7,153 nucleotides of DNA. Source: JBBDIO01 sp040880365. Lineage in GTDB: Bacteria > Chloroflexota > Anaerolineae > Caldilineales > Caldilineaceae. A program made the position numbers and the translations under genes. Of the stretch, positions 6,502-7,153 are shown one piece after another; positions within the stretch are counted from its first letter, which is position 1, and each line of letters opens with the position of its first letter. A model generated the notes under the pieces. It saw nothing but the letters and a program-made list of their open reading frames with translations, had not been told where the DNA came from and did not search any database. The stretch covers positions 1-7,153 of the forward strand of contig JBBDIO010000065.1 in the NCBI GenBank assembly GCA_040880365.1, given 5' to 3'.

Positions 6502-6506
6502 TTCTC

Positions 6507-7153
6507 ATGCCACAAATTGCTACTTTGCCCGAACTCAACTTAATGGTCATCCTGCCCGAGCTGGTGCTGGTATTTGTCGCCCTGCTGGTCATGCTTGCCG
6601 ATATGTTCGCCCCCAAAGAACAAAACGGCGTGCGCGGTCTGATTCCGTGGCTGGCGCTCATCGGCGTCGGCCTCACCGCCGGGGTCAGCATCTGGCTGTG
6701 GGATCAACCCGTTGCCACCTTCCAGAATATGGCAATTCTGGATCAGTTTGCCCTGGCGGTAAACCTGATTATCCTGATCGCGGCCGGGCTGGGCATCCTG
6801 TTGAGCATTGAATACATTCCGCGCATCACCACCCAGACCGGCGAATATTACACACTGTTGCTATTGGCAACCGCGGGCATGATGATGATGGGCAGCGTGA
6901 ATGATCTCATCACGCTTTTCATTGCCGTGGAAATCTTCTCGCTGGCGCTCTATATTCTGTGTGGAATGCATCGTTCGAACCCGCGCAGCACCGAAGCCAG
7001 CATGAAATACTTCCTGCTGGGTGCATTCGCCAGCGCATTCCTGGTCTACGGCGCGGCGCTCATCTATGGCGCAACCGGCAGCACCCAATATGGCGCAATC
7101 GCCGCGTTGCTGGCTTCGGGACAGGGCAATCTCTACCTGCTCTATACCGGATT
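6507..7153 (+). CDS. nuoN: NADH-quinone oxidoreductase subunit N, N-terminal part (partial)
   Basis: NuoN (mitochondrial ND2) is the antiporter-like proton channel closest to NuoK. From the ATG at 6507 the frame stays open to the window edge: 215 complete codons, slightly under half of a typical protein of about 480 residues. About six hydrophobic segments are visible. The family landmarks are LPELVLVFVALLVMLADMF in the first helix (16-34), EYYTLLLLATAGMMMMGSVN at 113-132, VEIFSLALYILCG with the channel glutamate E142, and STEASMKYFLLGAFASAFLV with the lysine K167. The 25-residue spacing of E142 and K167 equals that of E133 and K158 in E. coli NuoN. The start is 5 bases after the nuoM stop and has only a weak GAG-type ribosome-binding sequence inside the nuoM end, so translation is probably coupled to nuoM. 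A later in-frame ATG at 6543 would cut into the first helix region and is less likely. The C-terminal half lies outside the window. Confidence 0.97.
   Translation, partial: MPQIATLPELNLMVILPELVLVFVALLVMLADMFAPKEQNGVRGLIPWLALIGVGLTAGVSIWLWDQPVATFQNMAILDQFALAVNLIILIAAGLGILLSIEYIPRITTQTGEYYTLLLLATAGMMMMGSVNDLITLFIAVEIFSLALYILCGMHRSNPRSTEASMKYFLLGAFASAFLVYGAALIYGATGSTQYGAIAALLASGQGNLYLLYTG

Noticed and set aside
6879..6890. Run of four ATG units (four consecutive methionines) in nuoN
   Set aside because: It lies inside a hydrophobic helix of a well-supported gene, where methionine runs are tolerated; too short to be a meaningful microsatellite.
1..7153. Search for a novel system (defence genes, mobile element, CRISPR, tRNA, riboswitch)
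   Set aside because: All substantial coding space belongs to complex I genes, and no repeat array, transposase, tRNA-like cloverleaf or foreign-composition segment was seen.

Overview
The window is a contiguous piece of a bacterial respiratory complex I (proton-translocating NADH:quinone oxidoreductase, type NDH-1) operon. All genes are on the + strand in the canonical order: nuoG (3' end only), nuoH, nuoI, nuoJ, nuoK, nuoL, nuoM and nuoN (5' part only, cut by the window edge). The DNA is GC-rich by eye, and codons such as CTG, GCC, GGC and ATC are used uniformly in every gene, so nothing suggests recent transfer or insertion. The protein style and the GC-rich codon use would fit a Chloroflexota-like (Anaerolineae/Caldilineae type) bacterium. 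That is an impression from memory and is low to moderate in certainty; the sequence itself only establishes a bacterial nuo operon.

Layout: bases 1-162 hold the last 53 codons of a NuoG-like large subunit. An 83-base spacer with a strong GC stem-loop follows, then nuoH (quinone-site membrane subunit). A 121-base spacer leads to nuoI (two [4Fe-4S] clusters). nuoJ begins only 7 bases after nuoI. A 173-base spacer carrying an 8-bp perfect inverted repeat and short direct repeats separates nuoJ from nuoK, which starts with GTG. A 70-base spacer precedes nuoL, and a 209-base spacer with several short inverted repeats lies between nuoL and nuoM. nuoN starts 5 bases after the nuoM stop and runs off the window. 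No gap exceeds 300 bases.

How the genes work together: NuoG belongs to the peripheral electron-input arm. NuoI passes electrons through its two clusters towards the quinone site, which NuoH helps to form at the membrane. NuoH, J and K link that site to the three antiporter-like proton channels NuoL, M and N. The recognisable functional residues are present wherever they could be checked: eight cluster cysteines in NuoI, paired membrane glutamates in NuoK, and the glutamate/lysine pairs of NuoL, NuoM and the visible part of NuoN. The operon therefore looks intact and functional.

No new system, mobile element, CRISPR array, tRNA or rRNA was seen. The only sequence the genes do not explain is in the unusually variable intergenic spacers, several of which hold potential RNA hairpins without U-tracts. 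These are the only candidates for a second look and are modest in interest.
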